A stretch of 37,123 bases of DNA from Planctomycetota bacterium (GCA_030611515.1 JAUWPQ010000007.1:1-37123), one strand, 5' to 3'. Positions 7,033 through 16,127 are shown, numbered from the stretch's first letter. Program-made: numbers and translations. Notes: generated from the sequence alone by a model not told the origin.

Positions 7033-7592
7033 AATTGCCGATATTGCCCAAAATGCCCGTCATGCGCAGTCGTAAAGCCGCGACCGTTGGTTGCGACCAT
7101 TGCGAAACCGCAAGCGGTGATTTAGCCCGTTGCGAACCCACGAGCGGCGCCCATCTTGGATATAACCTAGAGAGGCCTTGCCGATGGTGCCGAATAAATC
7201 GACAAGGGGCCGCTGCCGTCGAGTTTGCGCTGATTGCGCCCCTGTTTTTCGCGATGATCATAGGGATGATCGAGGCCGGACGCGCGATAATGGTCCAACA
7301 GGTCATCACCAATGCCTCTCGGGAAGGGGCAAGGGAAGCGGTACTGTATGAGGAGTCGAGAAGCGATGCTGGGGCGGAGGCTGACGGGGAGGCTACAGCC
7401 TTGGACTACCTGCAAATAGCAGGGATTTCAGGAGGCAGTGCCATCGCAGTCATCGAGCCTGATGGAGATGATAAAAAAGCAACCGTGACGGTCCAGGTTC
7501 CGTATGGCAGCGTAAGTTGGGTGCCGACTTGGTTTTTTGGAGAAAACTTGTTGCTCAGCGCCAGTACCGTGATGCGTCTGGAAACAGACTAA
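7029..7592 (+). CDS. tadE: TadE-like pseudopilin (apparent 5' frameshift)
   Basis: The pilin-like segment GAAAVEFALIAPLFFAMIIG is the TadE-like signature: a glycine before the mature part, a conserved Glu at position +5, and a membrane helix. The rest is a periplasmic domain of about 115 residues. TadE-type pseudopilins prime or regulate Flp pilus assembly after cleavage by the prepilin peptidase. The open frame can only start at 7029, which gives an unusual leader of about 60 residues, Cys-rich and partly encoded by a repeat at 7100-7119. A better start, ATG 7184 with GAGAGG upstream (7170-7175), gives MVPNKSTR and would run into the pilin segment if the G-run 7206-7209 had five G's rather than four. 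So the 5' end is probably frameshifted or misassembled. Confidence 0.85.
   Translation: MKLPILPKMPVMRSRKAATVGCDHCETASGDLARCEPTSGAHLGYNLERPCRWCRINRQGAAAVEFALIAPLFFAMIIGMIEAGRAIMVQQVITNASREGAREAVLYEESRSDAGAEADGEATALDYLQIAGISGGSAIAVIEPDGDDKKATVTVQVPYGSVSWVPTWFFGENLLLSASTVMRLETD
7100..7119 (+). repeat. GCGAAACCGCAAGCGG repeat, copy in tadE leader
   Basis: ATTGCGAAACCGCAAGCGGT matches 787-804 and the inverse of 20493-20511. It lies in the doubtful 5' part of the tadE frame, which supports the view that 7033-7183 was originally intergenic. Confidence 0.7.
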
Positions 7593-7599
7593 TAATACC

Positions 7600-8805
7600 A
7601 TGCGCCCAAAATCTATCGCCCTACTGATGTTGGCTTTAGGCTGCGGTTTGGTGGCTTCGATCGGCATTACCCAGGTGATGGCCAGGCGGGACAAAGAGCC
7701 GGCCGGGCCGTCGGACCAAACGCAGCCGGTCTTTGTCGCCATGACCGACGTCGGCATGGGCGACATGCTGACCTCCCAAGACCTGACGCTCGAGCAATGG
7801 CCGAAGGGCAAGGCTCCCTCCGGGACCATTTCGCGGCTCGAAGACATCGAGGGCCGCCGCGCACGAACCAAACTCTACGCCGGCGAACCGATCCTGGACA
7901 AGAAACTGCTGGGCAAAGGGGCCAGCGAACAAGGGGCCACCGCGCTGATCCCAAAGGGATACCGCGTCGTCCCGGTAAAGGTCGATCTGGTCAGCGGCGG
8001 CAGCAGCTTGATTCTGCCCGGCGACCGCGTCGACGTGATGGTCCACTTCCTCAAGGACCGTCGCCGCGACATTCAGGAAACGGTGACCAAAACCATACTT
8101 CAAGACATCAAGGTTTTTGCCGTCAACGACGTGTTGGGACTGGACGGCGACACCGAGACCGGCAAATCGATCGTCGCAAAAACCATATCCTTGCTGGTTA
8201 CGCCTAAGCAGGCGGCCAAGGTGACGCTGGCGTGCCAGCTCGGAAAGATCCAGCTCGTGATGCGCAGCCCCGAGGACGACGAGCAGGTTCCCGACGTCCA
8301 GGCCACGCCAAGTGAGTTGTTCGGCAAAGCGGAAAAGTCGCAACGCGATAAAGAAAGCCTGATGGAAGACCCGGAAACGGACAAACCGAAAAAGAGTTTC
8401 TTGGATTTCCTCGATTCAATGAAGAACAAGTTGGCCGCCGGCGCGGAACAGCCCAAGCCGCGCGAGACGTGGACCATGCAGATGCTCAGGCCGGGTAGGG
8501 GCGTTCACGTGATGTTCGAGAGGGAAGAGGGGACGGCAACGGATTCCGCATTGCCGTTCGGCTTGTGGAAGGTAATCGCAATGTACGTCAGCCCGCTCAG
8601 CTTTGCTAATGAGAAAGTAGGCGAGGAGCACGTTTATAACAAGCCGAAAACGGAGGGATGGGAAGAGGTGCATGTTTATAAGAAAGCGGTTGAGCAGCCG
8701 TCGGCGGCGCAACTGCCCTGGGCCGTCAAAAAGCCGGCCCATCAGCCGCCCGACACTGGCAAGATGCCAGTGCCACCCTCCAAACCGCAAGGACCAAAAT
8801 TGTAG
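7600..8805 (+). CDS. cpaB: Flp pilus assembly protein CpaB/RcpC
   Basis: CpaB/RcpC is a periplasmic SAF-domain protein linked to the secretin of Tad pili. The 401-residue protein starts with a signal-anchor helix (MRPKSIALLMLALGCGLVAS), then a SAF domain in which VFVAMTDVGMGDMLTSQDLT, then LYAGEPILDKKL are typical. The second conserved region is GYRVVPVKVDLVSGGSSLIL, followed by PGDRVDVMV. The C-terminal 150 residues are lysine- and proline-rich and less conserved, ending in a proline-rich tail. It follows tadE by seven bases, so the two are co-transcribed. Its stop codon is the first base triplet of the hairpin at 8801-8860. Confidence 0.92.
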   Translation: MRPKSIALLMLALGCGLVASIGITQVMARRDKEPAGPSDQTQPVFVAMTDVGMGDMLTSQDLTLEQWPKGKAPSGTISRLEDIEGRRARTKLYAGEPILDKKLLGKGASEQGATALIPKGYRVVPVKVDLVSGGSSLILPGDRVDVMVHFLKDRRRDIQETVTKTILQDIKVFAVNDVLGLDGDTETGKSIVAKTISLLVTPKQAAKVTLACQLGKIQLVMRSPEDDEQVPDVQATPSELFGKAEKSQRDKESLMEDPETDKPKKSFLDFLDSMKNKLAAGAEQPKPRETWTMQMLRPGRGVHVMFEREEGTATDSALPFGLWKVIAMYVSPLSFANEKVGEEHVYNKPKTEGWEEVHVYKKAVEQPSAAQLPWAVKKPAHQPPDTGKMPVPPSKPQGPKL

Positions 8806-8860
8806 GGTGCGTGAAACGCACCACAACCGGCAGTACATGGTGCGTTTCACGCACCCTACA
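8801..8860. repeat. TAGGGTGCGTGAAACGCACC palindrome
   Basis: The left arm TGTAGGGTGCGTGAAACGC.. (from 8801) and right arm ..GCGTTTCACGCACCCTACA (to 8860) pair perfectly over 23 bases with a 14-base loop. It overlaps the cpaB stop codon and lies ahead of cpaC. No T-run follows, so it may limit mRNA decay or partly attenuate rather than terminate. Confidence 0.88.
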
Positions 8861-8911
8861 GATTGTGCGAAGCGTCGAAACGGAGATTTTTAATTGCAAG
8901 GAAACACAAGG

Positions 8912-10561
8912 ATGTGTACGCAATATCTTTCGCGGCTGCTCGTGCCGCTGGCGATCTTCTGCCTGATGCCTCTTTCGGTCACGGCCGAGGAGCCGATCGC
9001 TCCACTCGCCAAGCCGTCGGTTGTCTATAAAGTTCACAACGCCTCCGATCGGCTGGAGATGAAAGTCAAAACCAGCCGCATCCTCACAATGAACCAGAAG
9101 ATTACCCGGAACCAGGTCAACAATCCCGCCATCCTCGAGTTGACTGAACTGTCGCCCAACGAGGTCCAGATTTCGGCGAAGGCGACGGGCGTGACCCAGG
9201 TCAATCTATGGGGAGAAGACAAAAAGATCCACACGATCGACGTGATCATCTACGACGACGTACGGGAACTCGAGATGGTGTTGCGGAAGCTGTTTCCCAG
9301 GGCCGTGCTGACGGTAACACCGCTGAGGCTAGCGAAAGACGTCGACTCAGTGACGACTACCGCCGTGGCGATTACCCAGACGAAGATTTACGGAGCTCCC
9401 TCCGTGGCGATTTCCGGATTCGTCGACAACCCGGAGCAAATCGTCCGCATTATGCGTGTCGCCGAGCAATATTACAAGAGAGAGAATATTGTCAACAACA
9501 TGACCATCGGCGGCTGCCGGCAAGTGCTGCTGCACGTCAAGATCATGGAAGTGTCTCGCACCAAACTCCGCAAGTTGGGTTTTGACTGGAGCAAAATCAC
9601 GGGCAGTAACGTCGTGACTTCGGGCCCGACCGGTTTGCTTTCCGACTTTGATCCAACCGAACTCACCAGCCCCGGGAACATTTTCCGTACGCCTATGCCC
9701 GGAACGTTCGCCTTCAACATCGGTGGCGGCGGTGCCGCGTTTTTTGGCGTCTTGGATGCCTTACGGGAGGACGGATTGGCGAAGGTTTTGGCGGAACCCG
9801 TGCTAACGACCATCAGCGGCCATCCCGCCTCCTTCCGAGCGGGAGGATCGTTCTACATCATCCCGAGCGGACAGAATGGTGGCGCGCCCATCACTGTCGA
9901 GTATGGAACCCAACTCAAGTTCGTGCCGATTGTATTGGGAAATGGGCGAATTCGCCTAGAAGTCCGGGCCATTATCAGTGATATCGACCCAAGCCTTCCC
10001 TTTGAGTACCAGCCCGCACTGAAGGATCGCGTTGTGGAAACGGGTGCCGAACTCCAGGCGGGTCAGACGCTAGCGATTGCCGGGTTGGTGCAAACTCGCA
10101 CCGAGGCTAAAAACTCCGGGTTGCCTTGGATCAGCGAGGTGCCCTATTTGGGCGCGGCGTTCCGAAGGGTGAAGGAACAAGTCAACGAGATCGAATTGCT
10201 GATTATGGTCACTCCGGAGTTGGTCGAGGCGATGGACGCCGATGAAGTGCCTCGGTGCGGTCCCGGCATGAGGACCACCAGCCCGAGCGATTGGGAACTG
10301 TTTGCGAAGGGGCATCTGGAAGTGCCCAATTGTAGCCCGATGGGCGGAAGCGGTGGCGGCCTGCCCCCGGAAGGCATGATTCTCGGCCCCGTCGAACAGA
10401 TTCCCACCCCGGCGCCGGCCGACGCTTCGGGCAATCCCGGCGGGCCGTACAACCGCCATGCTCGGTCCAAGCCGAACTCCTCGCAAGAGGCCGTCCCGGC
10501 GGCATCGCGCGGCGGCCCGCCGGGATTGATCGGCCCGGTCGGCTACGACGTAGTAGAGTAA
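8912..10561 (+). CDS. cpaC: Type II/Tad secretin CpaC/RcpA
   Basis: CpaC forms the outer-membrane channel through which the Flp pilus exits. From ATG 8912 (AAGGA at 8898-8902) the protein has 549 residues with a signal peptide (MCTQYLSRLLVPLAIFCLMP, ending near VTA-EEP). Next come an N-terminal pilus/BON-like region (about 40-190) and the C-terminal secretin domain, with KVLAEPVLTTISGHPASFRA and, near the end, LPWISEVPYLGAAFRR and LLIMVTPELVEAMD. The last 80 residues are Pro/Gly-rich and probably periplasmic. A TTG start at 8894 would add six residues in front of the signal peptide and is less likely. Confidence 0.94.
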   Translation: MCTQYLSRLLVPLAIFCLMPLSVTAEEPIAPLAKPSVVYKVHNASDRLEMKVKTSRILTMNQKITRNQVNNPAILELTELSPNEVQISAKATGVTQVNLWGEDKKIHTIDVIIYDDVRELEMVLRKLFPRAVLTVTPLRLAKDVDSVTTTAVAITQTKIYGAPSVAISGFVDNPEQIVRIMRVAEQYYKRENIVNNMTIGGCRQVLLHVKIMEVSRTKLRKLGFDWSKITGSNVVTSGPTGLLSDFDPTELTSPGNIFRTPMPGTFAFNIGGGGAAFFGVLDALREDGLAKVLAEPVLTTISGHPASFRAGGSFYIIPSGQNGGAPITVEYGTQLKFVPIVLGNGRIRLEVRAIISDIDPSLPFEYQPALKDRVVETGAELQAGQTLAIAGLVQTRTEAKNSGLPWISEVPYLGAAFRRVKEQVNEIELLIMVTPELVEAMDADEVPRCGPGMRTTSPSDWELFAKGHLEVPNCSPMGGSGGGLPPEGMILGPVEQIPTPAPADASGNPGGPYNRHARSKPNSSQEAVPAASRGGPPGLIGPVGYDVVE

Positions 10562-10618
10562 AGAGGGCGCGTGGGGCATAGCGATGGCGAGCGACCGTTT
10601 AGCGGCTGCCGATGTCCT

Positions 10619-10731
10619 GGTTCCCATGCTCTGCGTGGGAACCCACTCGTTCCGACGCTCCGCGTCGGCGGCGGCGGGCGATGCAGAGCGTCGCGGGCGG
10701 TGCGTTCCCACGGAGGACCGTGGGAACGAGG
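10619..10731. repeat. GTTCCCAC/GTGGGAAC palindrome cluster
   Basis: Palindromes GGTTCCCATGCTCTG..TGGGAACC and GTTCCCACGG..CCGTGGGAAC flank a central pair of GACGCTCCGCGTC-like and GCAGAGCGTCGC units. It fills the 227-base gap between cpaC and cpaE. Confidence 0.88.
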
Positions 10732-10788
10732 AGAATTTCGTTGTCCGACACCCAATTGCCAACGTCGTAATAGATAAAATCCCCCGCC

Positions 10789-12000
10789 ATGAGCAACGTC
10801 CTCCGATTAGCCATTGTCGATCCGAACGACTCCCAGCGCGACGCGCTGAAAAGCATGTTGCTGGGAATGGACATGATCTGGTTGGAAGCGGAGTGCTCGC
10901 GGTACGAATTCTTCGCCGACGTGGTGGCCCAAACCAATCCGGACATCGGGCTGGTGGCCATCGACACCGATCCGCAAAAGGCGCTCGAGTTGGTCGGCCG
11001 TCTGGGCGCCGCTTCGCCCGACTGCGCCGTCCTGGTCGTAAGTTCGTCGAACGACGGCAGCTTGATATTGCAAGCGTTGCGGGCGGGGGCCAAGGAGTTT
11101 ATCACTCAGCCGGTGCGGATCGAAGACCTGTTGGCCGCCCTGGGACGCATCAGCGAGCGCCGCGCGGGACGCGGCGACAACCGCTCGCGAGGCAACCAGG
11201 TGATTGCCGTGGCCGGCGCCATCGGCGGCGTGGGGACCACCAGCCTGGCGGTCAACCTGGGCTGCATCCTCGCCAAGGAACCCAACCACTCCGTCGCCCT
11301 GGTCGATCTCGATCTCTGCCTCGGCGACGCCGACGTGTTCCTCGACACCATACCCGACTACACGCTGGTCGACGTGGCCCAGAACGTCACGCGGCTGGAC
11401 TTCACGCTGTTGAAGCGTTCGTTGACCAAACACTCCTCGGGCCTGTACCTGCTGCCGCGTCCGGTGCAGTTGGAGGACGTGCCGCTAATCACGCCCGACG
11501 ACCTGCAACGTGTCATCGGTCTGTTGAAGGCCACGTTCACGCACCTCGTGCTCGATCTCTCGAAGGGCTACACGGCCATCGATATGATCGCCCTGGAGAT
11601 GGCCGACCAAATACTCCTGACCACGCAACTCGATTTGCCTTGCCTGCGGAACGTGGTGCGGCTGATGATGTCGTTCGGCAACATGGATGATCTGGCCGGT
11701 AAGGTGAAGATCGTGGTCAACCGCGTCGGACTGGACGGCGGGCAGATCACGTTGAAAAAGGCCGAGGAAACGATCGGCAAGGAAATCTTCTGGCAGCTTC
11801 CCAACGACTACCGCACGATGATCGAAGCCCGCAACAACGGCGTGCCGCTTATCGACAGCGCGCCGAAGGCGGCCGTCACGCAATCGCTGATGGCCCTGGC
11901 CAAGGCCCTCGACAACACGGAAGCCGACGACGAAGAATCCGACGGCAAGAAGGGCATCGGCGGCCTGCTGAAACTCTGGTCGGGTAAGAACGGGAAGTGA
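10789..12000 (+). CDS. cpaE: Tad pilus ATPase/localisation protein CpaE (TadZ)
   Basis: CpaE/TadZ is a ParA/MinD-like protein that marks the pole or assembly site for Tad pili. The 403-residue protein has an N-terminal receiver-like domain (1-120, with D59 in AIDTD at the usual phosphorylation strand) and a C-terminal P-loop domain. The deviant Walker A is GAIGGVGTT (143-151), lacking the signature Lys found in MinD. The following LVDLDLCLGDADVFLDT is the Walker A' / switch region. The C-terminus is acidic then basic (ADDEESDGKK). No good Shine-Dalgarno is seen before ATG 10789. It is the last gene before the non-pilus insertion. Confidence 0.93.
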   Translation: MSNVLRLAIVDPNDSQRDALKSMLLGMDMIWLEAECSRYEFFADVVAQTNPDIGLVAIDTDPQKALELVGRLGAASPDCAVLVVSSSNDGSLILQALRAGAKEFITQPVRIEDLLAALGRISERRAGRGDNRSRGNQVIAVAGAIGGVGTTSLAVNLGCILAKEPNHSVALVDLDLCLGDADVFLDTIPDYTLVDVAQNVTRLDFTLLKRSLTKHSSGLYLLPRPVQLEDVPLITPDDLQRVIGLLKATFTHLVLDLSKGYTAIDMIALEMADQILLTTQLDLPCLRNVVRLMMSFGNMDDLAGKVKIVVNRVGLDGGQITLKKAEETIGKEIFWQLPNDYRTMIEARNNGVPLIDSAPKAAVTQSLMALAKALDNTEADDEESDGKKGIGGLLKLWSGKNGK

Positions 12001-12024
12001 CAATCGGTCCACTTCCTGTTCTTT
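11993..12024 (+). terminator. Possible weak terminator at the end of cpaE
   Basis: GGAAGTG (11993-11999) can pair with CACTTCC (12010-12016), followed by the T-rich TGTTCTTT. The stem is only seven pairs and overlaps the cpaE stop, so the strength is uncertain. It would separate the first pilus block from the toxin-antitoxin pair. Confidence 0.4.
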
Positions 12025-12119
12025 GCAGGGCTTGTCGCAATCGGTTCCATCGGGTAAAATTCATATAGGGTGATGTGGCTCGACTTCTCCGCCCCTGCCC
12101 GCGAGTTCGGAGGACTGCG

Positions 12120-12338
12120 ATGCGTGTTTGCCAGATTCATGCAACCGTTTCCGAGGATAAATCGGTGACCTTGAAAAACGTCCCGTTTCAGCCCGGCGAA
12201 CACGTAGAAGTGGTGGTTTGCTCGGAGGACATGAAACGTCGTGGCGGCAGCGACCCTTATCCCCTCCGCGGCAAACCGATTCAATACCTTGATCCGTTCG
12301 AGAGCATTGCGGAGGACGACTGGGAAGCCACGCAATGA
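12120..12338 (+). CDS. Antitoxin of a VapBC-type pair
   Basis: The 72-residue protein MRVCQIHATVSEDKSVTLKN.. has an AbrB/MazE-like swapped-hairpin start and a C-terminal LRGKPIQYLDPFESIAEDDW, like the toxin-binding tails of small antitoxins paired with PIN toxins (LRG-x-DPF-x-AEEDWE pattern). GGAGG about six bases before ATG 12120 supports this start; an upstream in-frame start at 12075 adds an unlikely basic stretch. Its stop overlaps the toxin start (ATGA, 12335-12338), so the two are translationally coupled. It should neutralise the PIN toxin and repress its own promoter, by analogy with the family. Confidence 0.82.
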   Translation: MRVCQIHATVSEDKSVTLKNVPFQPGEHVEVVVCSEDMKRRGGSDPYPLRGKPIQYLDPFESIAEDDWEATQ

Positions 12339-12727
12339 TCGTTCTTGACACGCACATTTGGGTATGGTGGGTACACGGCGACAAACGGCTGTCAAATGCT
12401 CAAGTGGAGGCGATCAAGTCCAACGAGAGCAACGAGATCGGCGTCAGTGTCATATCCTTTTGGGAAGTCGCCAAGCTCGTCGAGCACCAGAGGCTTGAAC
12501 TGCCTTGCGCACTGGATGAATGGATGGAACAGGCTTTGATTTATCCTGGTCTGCGCGTCATTCACCTCACGCCTGAAATCGCCATTGAATCCTGCCGTCT
12601 GCCGGGGACGTTTCACCGCGATCCCGCCGACCAGATCATTGCCGCCACCGCCAGAATACACGGCTGCTCTCTGGTCACGTCTGACGGAAAGCTGCTCGCC
12701 TACCCATTTATCCCAACAATTGAGTAA
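12335..12727 (+). CDS. vapC: PIN-domain ribonuclease toxin (VapC family)
   Basis: The 130-residue protein carries the acidic residues of PIN nucleases: D5 in MIVLDTHIWVWW, the Glu in SFWEVAKL (about residue 45), D in RDPADQIIAATA and D in VTSDGKLL. VapC-type toxins cut tRNA or rRNA when free of antitoxin. The four-base overlap with the antitoxin and the order antitoxin then toxin are normal. It lies in the middle of the tad locus, between cpaE and a glycosidase gene that starts three bases after its stop, which suggests that the toxin pair and glycosidase arrived or settled together. Confidence 0.88.
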   Translation: MIVLDTHIWVWWVHGDKRLSNAQVEAIKSNESNEIGVSVISFWEVAKLVEHQRLELPCALDEWMEQALIYPGLRVIHLTPEIAIESCRLPGTFHRDPADQIIAATARIHGCSLVTSDGKLLAYPFIPTIE

Positions 12728-12730
12728 ATA

Positions 12731-14557
12731 ATGAACGGTGTTTTTCGCACGCTGGCAGTTCTTGCAATTACTCAGATTTCCTTGTGCATGGCGGGCGACG
12801 ACGCGCTTTCGCCCATCGAACTCGGCAAGGTAAAGGTCGGCGGCGAGATCGGCCGACGCATCGACGCGACGATCAACAACAACCTGCTCAAGCTCGACGT
12901 CGAGAAGGACTTCATCACTCCGTTCCGCGCTAAGAACGCCCGCAGCGGCTACATCGGCTTGGGCAAACTGATCGACGCGGCCGTCCGCTTCGCCGCCTAC
13001 AGTGAAGACGAGAAAGTGCTTGCCCTGAAAAATCGTCTGGTGGAAGCAACGATCGAGACCCAACAGCCGGACGGCTACATCGGCAGGATGTCCGCCCCGG
13101 CGCGAATGTGGAGCATGTGGGACGTTCACGAAATGGCCTACATCGTCCTCGGCCTGACCGCCGATTACCACTACTTCGGCGAGAAACGTTCATTGGAGGC
13201 TGCCCGCCGGCTGGCGGACTACATCCTCCAGCGCTGGGCGACGATGCCCAACGATTGGGACCGGCAGACCGGCATTGCCACTCACGTTCTCCTCACTGGC
13301 CTGGAAGGCGCGATGCTGGCCCTTCATCGCGAGACCGGCGACCGACGATACCTCGACTTTTGCGTCCAACAGCGGGCCTTGCCCGAGTGGGACCTGGGCA
13401 TTGTGATCGGCCGCCGCAGGTTGATCGAAGGACACGTGTACGCCTATCTTGCCCGATGCCTGGCGCAGCTCGAACTGCACCGCCTCCAGCCGGACGAGAA
13501 GCTCTTGCGGCCGACCCGGCGAGCGATGCGATTCATGACCGCCGAGGACGGAATGACCATCGCCGGCGGCGCCGGTGTGTGGGAAATATGGACCGACGAT
13601 CAGGACGGGCGGGGGGCATTGGGCGAGACCTGCGCGACGGCCTACCAACTCCGCGTATTCGACAACCTCTTGCGGCTCGAAGGCGATCCGCGCTACGGCG
13701 ACCTCATGGAGCGGACGATCCTCAACGCCTTGTTTGCCGCCCAGTCGCCCGACGGCCGGCGGATCCGCTACTACACGCCCCTGGAAGGCGACCGCGTCTA
13801 TTTCCGAAAAGACACTTATTGCTGCCCTTGCAACTACCGCCGGATTGTCGCGGACTTGCCGACGATGGTCTATTACCGTTCGGGGACCGGATTGGCCGTC
13901 AATCTCTACACGGCGTCCGAGGCAACCGTTGAACTGGACGGCGACGTGTCGCTGAAGGTCAGTCAAGAGACCGATTACCCCGCGTCCGGCCACGTCGTAA
14001 TTCATCTCGATCCGTCCAAGCCGGCCGAGTTCCCGGTGCAATTGCGCATTCCGCGTTGGTGCCGCGGGGCCACGGTGGCCGTCAACGGGAAGCGGTGGAC
14101 GTCGCCCGTCGTCGCCGGGGAATTCCTTACGATTGAGCGAGAGTGGAACGCAGGCGACCGGATCACATTGGAGATGCCGATGCCCTGGCGGTTGGTGCTC
14201 GGGCGGAAGCGCCAATCGGGCCGCGCCGCCGTGATGCGCGGCCCCGTGGTCTTTTGCTTCAACCCCGAAGGCAACGAATCGCTCCGCGACCGAGACGCGG
14301 CCGACCTCGGGGTAATCGTGATCGACCCCGATTCGTTGAAGCTCCAGCCCGGCGACGATCATATTCGGCCGGGCGGCGTCGCTTGCTCCGTCAGGGCCTG
14401 CAATGAAGGGTTCGCCGTGGGAGTCTCCGGCAACTTGTCGCTGCGGCTGACCGAGTTCCCCGACCCACGCGGCAAGGTCGTCTACTTCCGCCTACCCGAT
14501 CCGAGCAAGGCGGTCCCGGACGAGCTTATCTCCGGCGTTGGGTCGAAAACCGATTGA
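12731..14557 (+). CDS. GH127-like beta-L-arabinofuranosidase
   Basis: The 608-residue protein belongs to the GH127 (former DUF1680) clan: an N-terminal (alpha/alpha)6 barrel followed by beta-sandwich domains. GETCA (298-302) and YCCPCNYR (363-370) provide the zinc-binding Glu and Cys set, here E299, C301, C364 and C365. These correspond from memory to E338, C340, C417 and C418 of HypBA1, with C417 the nucleophile. E285 in VWEIW is a candidate acid/base. A signal peptide (MNGVFRTLAVLAITQISLCM-AG) indicates export. Family members release L-arabinofuranose or related sugars from plant and algal glycans, and the exact substrate here is unknown. No Shine-Dalgarno is seen; translation may be coupled to vapC, whose stop is three bases before the start. 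Confidence 0.88.
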   Translation: MNGVFRTLAVLAITQISLCMAGDDALSPIELGKVKVGGEIGRRIDATINNNLLKLDVEKDFITPFRAKNARSGYIGLGKLIDAAVRFAAYSEDEKVLALKNRLVEATIETQQPDGYIGRMSAPARMWSMWDVHEMAYIVLGLTADYHYFGEKRSLEAARRLADYILQRWATMPNDWDRQTGIATHVLLTGLEGAMLALHRETGDRRYLDFCVQQRALPEWDLGIVIGRRRLIEGHVYAYLARCLAQLELHRLQPDEKLLRPTRRAMRFMTAEDGMTIAGGAGVWEIWTDDQDGRGALGETCATAYQLRVFDNLLRLEGDPRYGDLMERTILNALFAAQSPDGRRIRYYTPLEGDRVYFRKDTYCCPCNYRRIVADLPTMVYYRSGTGLAVNLYTASEATVELDGDVSLKVSQETDYPASGHVVIHLDPSKPAEFPVQLRIPRWCRGATVAVNGKRWTSPVVAGEFLTIEREWNAGDRITLEMPMPWRLVLGRKRQSGRAAVMRGPVVFCFNPEGNESLRDRDAADLGVIVIDPDSLKLQPGDDHIRPGGVACSVRACNEGFAVGVSGNLSLRLTEFPDPRGKVVYFRLPDPSKAVPDELISGVGSKTD

Positions 14558-14630
14558 GCGGCCGGCTACCGCTATGATCGGAACGACCGGCATATCTCGT
14601 TTTCCTCCCCGCGGTTGGATAATTCCCTCT

Positions 14631-14714
14631 ATTTAGCCCGCCGTGAATACACGGCGGGGACAAGCGGGTTCATGCAACACATTGTGCCCCGGGTGTATTC
14701 ACCCAGGGCTAAAT
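14631..14714. repeat. TTTAGCCC-ended palindromic element, copy C
   Basis: Ends ATTTAGCCC / GGGCTAAAT and arms GTGAATACACGGCGGGG / CCCCGGGTGTATTCACC match copy B at 5187-5267, while the roughly 25-base centre is different. It lies between the glycosidase and tadA. The rest of the gap (14715-14803) shows nothing recognisable. Confidence 0.88.
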
Positions 14715-14803
14715 AAGCTCGTTTCAATTTGTAGACGTGCTCAATCGCCTTGTAGCCGTAAGCTATCTTTTTGGGGACACTTTGCACCAATAGGTATCCA
14801 GCA

Positions 14804-16123
14804 ATGGCTAAATTGACGACGACTCTACGCCACACCGACCGAAAAGAGAACAACTTAGAGGAACTCAAGCAGCGCATCCACGGCAAGCTGGTCGACAAGT
14901 TGGATTTGTCGCGGGTCGGCGAGTTGGACGGCGACACTCTGCGTCGCGAAATCCGTCTGGTCGTCGAACACCTCTGCGACACCGAAGACACGCTGCTGAA
15001 CCGCGGCGAGCGCGACCGGTTGGTCGGCGAGGTGCTCGACGAAACCTTCGGCCTCGGCCCTCTGGAGATGTTGTTGAAAGACCCCACGATCAGCGACATC
15101 CTCATCAACGGTCCGAAGAACGTCTACTGCGAGCGGCACGGCAAGATCGAGAAGACCAGCGTCGTCTTCCGCGACAACAAACACCTGATGCAAATCATCG
15201 ACCGCATCATTTCGAAGGTCGGCCGGCGGGTGGACGAGACCTGCCCGATGGTCGACGCCCGGATGATGGACGGTTCCCGCTTCAACGCGATCATTCCGCC
15301 GTTGGCGCTCGACGGGGCTTGCGTCTCCATTCGACGCTTCGGGGCCAATCCGCTGAAACTGGAGGATCTGCTCAATTTCAAGGCCTTCACCCCCGAGATG
15401 GTGATGCTCATGGAAGGGGCGATCAAGGCCCGGCTGAACATACTCATCTCCGGCGGCACCGGCTCCGGCAAGACCACGCTGTTGAACACGTTGTCGAGTT
15501 TTATCTCCAACACCGACCGCATCGTCACCATCGAGGACGCCGCGGAGTTGCAATTGCAGCAGGACCACGTGGTGCGGCTCGAGACCCGGCCGCCGAACAT
15601 CGAGGGCAAGGGAGAAGTGAACGCCACCGACCTGGTGCGAAATGCCTTGCGCATGCGTCCCGAGCGGATCGTCATCGGCGAGTGCCGCGGGGCCGAGGCC
15701 CTGGACATGCTCCAGGCAATGAACACCGGGCACGAAGGCTCGATGACCACTCTGCACGCAAACACCCCCCGCGACGCGCTCAGCCGACTGGAAACCATGA
15801 TCATGATGGCCGGATTCGAGTTGCCGCTGAAGGCCATGCGATCGCAAATCTCAAGCGCCATAGACCTCGTGGTCCAGGTCAGCCGGCTGCAAGGCGGCTC
15901 GCGGAAGGTCACCTGCATCACCGAGATCGTGGGCATGGAGCAGGACACCATCATCTTGCAGGACATCTACCGTTTCGACAAGGAGGGTGTCGACGAAAAC
16001 GGCCGGGCCTACGGCAAGTTCGTCGCCACCGGAATCCGTCCGGTGTTCATGTCCCGGTTGGAATCGGCGGGTGTGCGTCTGCCGTCGAGCGCCTTCCGCG
16101 AACGAGTCATGATGGAGGACTGA
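14804..16123 (+). CDS. tadA: Tad pilus assembly ATPase TadA/CpaF
   Basis: TadA is the hexameric secretion ATPase that powers Flp pilus assembly. From ATG 14804 it has 439 residues with the CpaF order: an N-terminal helical region, then [20 protein letters not shown] near residues 82-101, Walker A GGTGSGKT (217-224), Asp box and Walker B ([19 protein letters not shown]), and the His box [20 protein letters not shown]. The frame is open upstream to TTG 14771, but the family normally begins at a short N-terminus and ATG 14804 is preferred; the upstream AGG is weak. tadB follows four bases after the stop. Confidence 0.95.
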   Translation: MAKLTTTLRHTDRKENNLEELKQRIHGKLVDKLDLSRVGELDGDTLRREIRLVVEHLCDTEDTLLNRGERDRLVGEVLDETFGLGPLEMLLKDPTISDILINGPKNVYCERHGKIEKTSVVFRDNKHLMQIIDRIISKVGRRVDETCPMVDARMMDGSRFNAIIPPLALDGACVSIRRFGANPLKLEDLLNFKAFTPEMVMLMEGAIKARLNILISGGTGSGKTTLLNTLSSFISNTDRIVTIEDAAELQLQQDHVVRLETRPPNIEGKGEVNATDLVRNALRMRPERIVIGECRGAEALDMLQAMNTGHEGSMTTLHANTPRDALSRLETMIMMAGFELPLKAMRSQISSAIDLVVQVSRLQGGSRKVTCITEIVGMEQDTIILQDIYRFDKEGVDENGRAYGKFVATGIRPVFMSRLESAGVRLPSSAFRERVMMED

Positions 16124-16127
16124 ACCA

